Shown one piece after another: positions 17,349 through 19,657 of a stretch of 19,657 bases of DNA. The DNA lies in NCBI GenBank assembly GCA_029267645.1, contig JAJUIM010000006.1:1-19657 (forward strand), given 5' to 3'. The first letter of the stretch is position 1. Every line of letters begins with the position of its first letter. The translations under genes and the position numbers were made by a program. Below the pieces are notes generated by a model. The model was not told the DNA's origin, ran no database searches, and was given only the letters and a program-made list of their open reading frames with translations. This DNA is from Microbacterium sp. (GTDB lineage: Bacteria > Actinomycetota > Actinomycetes > Actinomycetales > Microbacteriaceae).

Positions 17349-18862
17349 GCGGCGTCCTCCTCGGTGTCGGCCCCGGCCATGAGCAGGCCGAGGCGGTCGC
17401 GCGACGTGTCGCCGGGCACGATGCCGACGATGCGGCCGCGGTACATCACGGCGATGCGGTCGGCGAGGGCCGCGACCTCGTCGAGCTCGGTCGAGATGAC
17501 GACGACCGCGAGCCCCGCGTCGCGCGCGTCGACGATGCGGCGGTGGATGAACTCGATGGATCCGACGTCGACGCCGCGCGTCGGCTGCGCCGCGATGAGG
17601 AGCGAGATGTCGCGGTTCATCTCGCGCGCGACGACGACCTTCTGCTGGTTGCCGCCCGACAGGGTGCGCGCGGGCGAGTGCGGCCCCTGCGCGCGGATGT
17701 CGAACTCGTCGATGCGGGCGAGCGCGAACTCGCGCATCTGGCCGCGCCGCAGCGTGCCCGCGCGCGTGAACTCGCCCGTGTCGGTGCGGTCGAGGATGAG
17801 GTTCTCGGCGATCGACATGGATCCGACGAGCCCGTCGACCGTGCGGTCCTCCGGCACGAAGCCGACGCCCGCCTCGAGGATCTGGTGCACGCTGCGGCCG
17901 TTGAGCTCGACGTCGCCCAGCCGGATGGATCCCGACACGTGGCTCTCGAGGCCCATGAGGGCCTCCGTCAGCTCGGTCTGGCCGTTGCCCTGCACGCCCG
18001 CGATCGCGAGGATCTCGCCCGGGCGCACGGCGAAGCTCACGTCGTCGACGACGACGGCGCCGGCGTCGTCGCGCACGCTGAGGCCGCTGACCTCGAGGCC
18101 GCCCGCAGGCTTCGGCGCGGCGGGATCCTTCTGCACCGTCAGCTCGACGGCGCGGCCCACCATCATGCTCGCGAGCTCGGCGTTCGACGACGTCGGGCTC
18201 GCGGTGCCGACGATCGCGCCGCGGCGCACGACCGTGATGCGGTCGGCCACCTCGCGCACCTCGCGCAGCTTGTGGGTGATGAACACGATGCCCTTGCCCT
18301 CGGCCCGCAGCTGACGCATCATCGCCATCAGCTCGTCGGTCTCCTGGGGCGTCAGCACGGCCGTGGGCTCGTCGAACACGAGCACCTCGGCGTCGCGCGC
18401 GAGGGCCTTGATGATCTCGACGCGCTGCTGCACGCCGACGGGCAGATCCTCGACGCGCGCGTCCGGGTCGACGTGGAAGCCGAAGCGCTCGGCGACCTCG
18501 CGCACCTGCTCGCGCGCGCGGCGCACGTCGAGGGACCCGAGCTTCGTCGTCGTCTCGTGTCCGAGCGCGACGTTCTCGGCGACCGTGAAGACGGGGATGA
18601 GCATGAAGTGCTGGTGCACCATGCCGATGCCGGCGGCCATCGCGTCGCCCGGGCCGCGGAAGTGCCTGGGCTGGTCATCGATGAGGATCTCGCCCTCGTC
18701 GGCCTGGTAGAGGCCGTAGAGGACGTTCATGAGCGTCGACTTGCCGGCGCCGTTCTCGCCGAGCAGGGCGTGGATCTCGCCGGGCTCGACCGTGAGATCG
18801 ATGTGGTCGTTCGCGACGAGGCTGCCGAATCGCTTCGTGATTCCGCGGAGCTCGAGCTTCAT
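17345..18862 (-). CDS. Nucleoside ABC transporter ATP-binding protein (two fused NBDs, RbsA/NupO type)
   Basis: A 505-residue protein with two ATPase domains that powers the two permeases. NBD1 has an intact Walker A, GENGAGKS (35-42), a diverged signature PVGVQQR (141-147) and Walker B VLVFDEPTA (160-168). NBD2 has a degenerate Walker A, GVQGNGQTE (289-297), with Q in place of Lys, an intact signature LSGGNQQ (401-407), and a Walker B-like LLIAAQPTRGVD lacking the Asp-Glu pair. This split between a catalytic and a degenerate site is, from family knowledge, usual for sugar/nucleoside dual-NBD proteins. The start is placed at 18862 (MKLELRGITKRFG), where the domain begins, rather than further upstream; the ribosome site is weak (AGGTTAGGTT). 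A 122-bp gap with a hairpin separates it from the binding-protein gene. Confidence 0.9.
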   Translation of the reverse strand: MKLELRGITKRFGSLVANDHIDLTVEPGEIHALLGENGAGKSTLMNVLYGLYQADEGEILIDDQPRHFRGPGDAMAAGIGMVHQHFMLIPVFTVAENVALGHETTTKLGSLDVRRAREQVREVAERFGFHVDPDARVEDLPVGVQQRVEIIKALARDAEVLVFDEPTAVLTPQETDELMAMMRQLRAEGKGIVFITHKLREVREVADRITVVRRGAIVGTASPTSSNAELASMMVGRAVELTVQKDPAAPKPAGGLEVSGLSVRDDAGAVVVDDVSFAVRPGEILAIAGVQGNGQTELTEALMGLESHVSGSIRLGDVELNGRSVHQILEAGVGFVPEDRTVDGLVGSMSIAENLILDRTDTGEFTRAGTLRRGQMREFALARIDEFDIRAQGPHSPARTLSGGNQQKVVVAREMNRDISLLIAAQPTRGVDVGSIEFIHRRIVDARDAGLAVVVISTELDEVAALADRIAVMYRGRIVGIVPGDTSRDRLGLLMAGADTEEDAA

Positions 18863-18922
18863 AGGTGTCAACCTAACCTGAAGGTCGTGGGGAGGAACAG
18901 GACGTGCGCGCGCGAGCACGCG

Positions 18923-18955
18923 TCGGGGCGACCGGAGGGTTTCCGATCGCCCCGA
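18923..18955 (-). other. Intercistronic stem-loop between bmpA and the ABC ATPase gene
   Basis: In the leftward transcript, arms TCGGGGCGATCGG and CCGGTCGCCCCGA pair over 13 positions with one G-U wobble around a 7-nt loop. It lies just past the bmpA stop and about 60 bases before the ATPase start. No U tract follows. It may attenuate transcription or protect the bmpA message so that the binding protein is made in excess of the transporter; a true terminator is also possible. Confidence 0.6.
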
Positions 18956-18984
18956 TGAGGTGCGTCAGCTCACTGGGCAGCGGT

Positions 18985-19657
18985 TCACTGCGCGGTGGGC
19001 GACGACGGCGACTCGACCGTGATGTCGCCCGCGATGATCTGCTCCTTGAGCGCCTCGATCTCGTCGGTGAGGCCCTCGGGGACCTCGCTCTCGAACTCGT
19101 GGAACGCGCTCAGGCCGACGCCGCCGTTCTCGAGCGTGCCGACGTAGGGCGTCGTGTCGAAGTCGCCCTCGGCCTCGGCCGCGTCGAGCACCGCCTGGTA
19201 GGTGGCCTCGTCGATGCCCTTCTGGATCGACGTCAGCACGAGGTCGGCGTTGTCGGGCTCCTTGACCGCGAGGTCGCTGTCGACGCCGAGCATGACGGCG
19301 TCGGGGTACGCGTCGCGGATCGCGGCGATCGCCGAGGTGTAGATCGGGCCGCCGACCGGCAGGATCACGTCGGCGCCCTGCGAGAGCACCTGCTCAGCGG
19401 TCTGGCGCGCCGTGTCGTTCGCCTCGAACGAGCCCGTGAACAGGCCCGACTGCTGCTCGAGGTCCCAGCCCACGACCTGCACGTCGGCGTCCTTGTCCTC
19501 GTTGTACTTCTCGACCCCCTGCTGGAAGCCGTCCATGAAGATCGTGACGGAGGGGATCTCGCCGCCGCCGAAGGTGCCGACCTTGCCGACGCCCGACTGG
19601 TCGCTCCACGCCGCCGCGGCGTAGCCGCCGAGGTACGCGGCGCCGGCCGTGTCGAAC
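18985..19657 (-). CDS. bmpA: BmpA/PnrA-type nucleoside-binding lipoprotein (partial, C-terminal 223 residues)
   Basis: The C-terminal 223 residues of a periplasmic-binding-protein-like substrate-binding protein; the N-terminus and lipobox lie beyond the window edge. The frame enters at 19656 with FDTAGAAYLGGYAAAAW, continues through VGTFGGGEIPSVTIFMDGF, and includes GADVILPVGGP and LGVDSDLAV. These are characteristic of the Bmp/Med family: the tracts where the protein contacts ribose and base in PnrA of Treponema. It should capture purine and pyrimidine nucleosides outside the membrane and hand them to the ABC transporter encoded downstream. It is the first visible gene of the leftward operon; its promoter is outside the window. 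Family and role are well supported, exact ligand range is not. Confidence 0.9.
   Translation of the reverse strand, partial: FDTAGAAYLGGYAAAAWSDQSGVGKVGTFGGGEIPSVTIFMDGFQQGVEKYNEDKDADVQVVGWDLEQQSGLFTGSFEANDTARQTAEQVLSQGADVILPVGGPIYTSAIAAIRDAYPDAVMLGVDSDLAVKEPDNADLVLTSIQKGIDEATYQAVLDAAEAEGDFDTTPYVGTLENGGVGLSAFHEFESEVPEGLTDEIEALKEQIIAGDITVESPSSPTAQ

Noticed and set aside
17345..18862. Degenerate second ATPase domain as a sign of gene decay
   Set aside because: Loss of the Walker A Lys and Walker B Asp-Glu in NBD2 is usual for this dual-NBD family, and the rest of the protein is intact.

Overview
The window is a high-GC, gene-dense piece of an actinobacterial chromosome, probably from Micrococcales (a Microbacteriaceae- or Brevibacterium-like organism). 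This rests on the very GC-rich third codon positions, the close likeness from memory of the extradiol dioxygenase to the Brevibacterium/Arthrobacter homoprotocatechuate dioxygenases, and the actinobacterial order of the nucleoside-uptake genes. The genus is not certain. No mobile element, CRISPR array, tRNA or rRNA is visible, and almost all of the sequence is coding.

Region A (1-3792) looks like the entry side of an aromatic catabolic locus. It holds a leftward FAD monooxygenase of the 3-hydroxybenzoate 4-hydroxylase type, cut by the window edge. A rightward thiamine-diphosphate 2-oxoacid decarboxylase-like enzyme follows, then a leftward MHS-type MFS permease that overlaps it tail to tail by 20 bp. 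The 505-773 gap holds overlapping divergent promoter candidates and dyad repeats.

Region B (3946-11917) is a tightly packed rightward operon for meta-cleavage of homoprotocatechuate (3,4-dihydroxyphenylacetate). In order it encodes an FAH-RraA two-domain fusion, a GntR/FCD regulator, hpaE, hpaD, hpaH, hpaI and a succinate-semialdehyde dehydrogenase. Together these should convert 3,4-dihydroxyphenylacetate to pyruvate and succinate. No HpaB/HpaC hydroxylase, separate HpaF isomerase or classical two-domain HpaG is present. The FAH-RraA fusion occupies the HpaG step, and the upstream monooxygenase and decarboxylase may supply the substrate.

Region C (11954-19657) is a leftward nucleoside uptake and salvage operon: BmpA-type lipoprotein (partial), dual-domain ABC ATPase, two permeases, cytidine deaminase, thymidine/pyrimidine-nucleoside phosphorylase and adenosine deaminase. 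The genes from the ATPase to cdd overlap or nearly touch. A strong hairpin separates the binding protein from the ATPase gene. Regions B and C converge on a 28-nt perfect palindrome that probably terminates both operons.

The most distinctive points are the FAH-RraA fusion inside a homoprotocatechuate operon that already has an HpaI aldolase, the possible 3-hydroxyphenylacetate or arylpyruvate entry route, and a roughly five-fold excess of the word GGATCC across the window.
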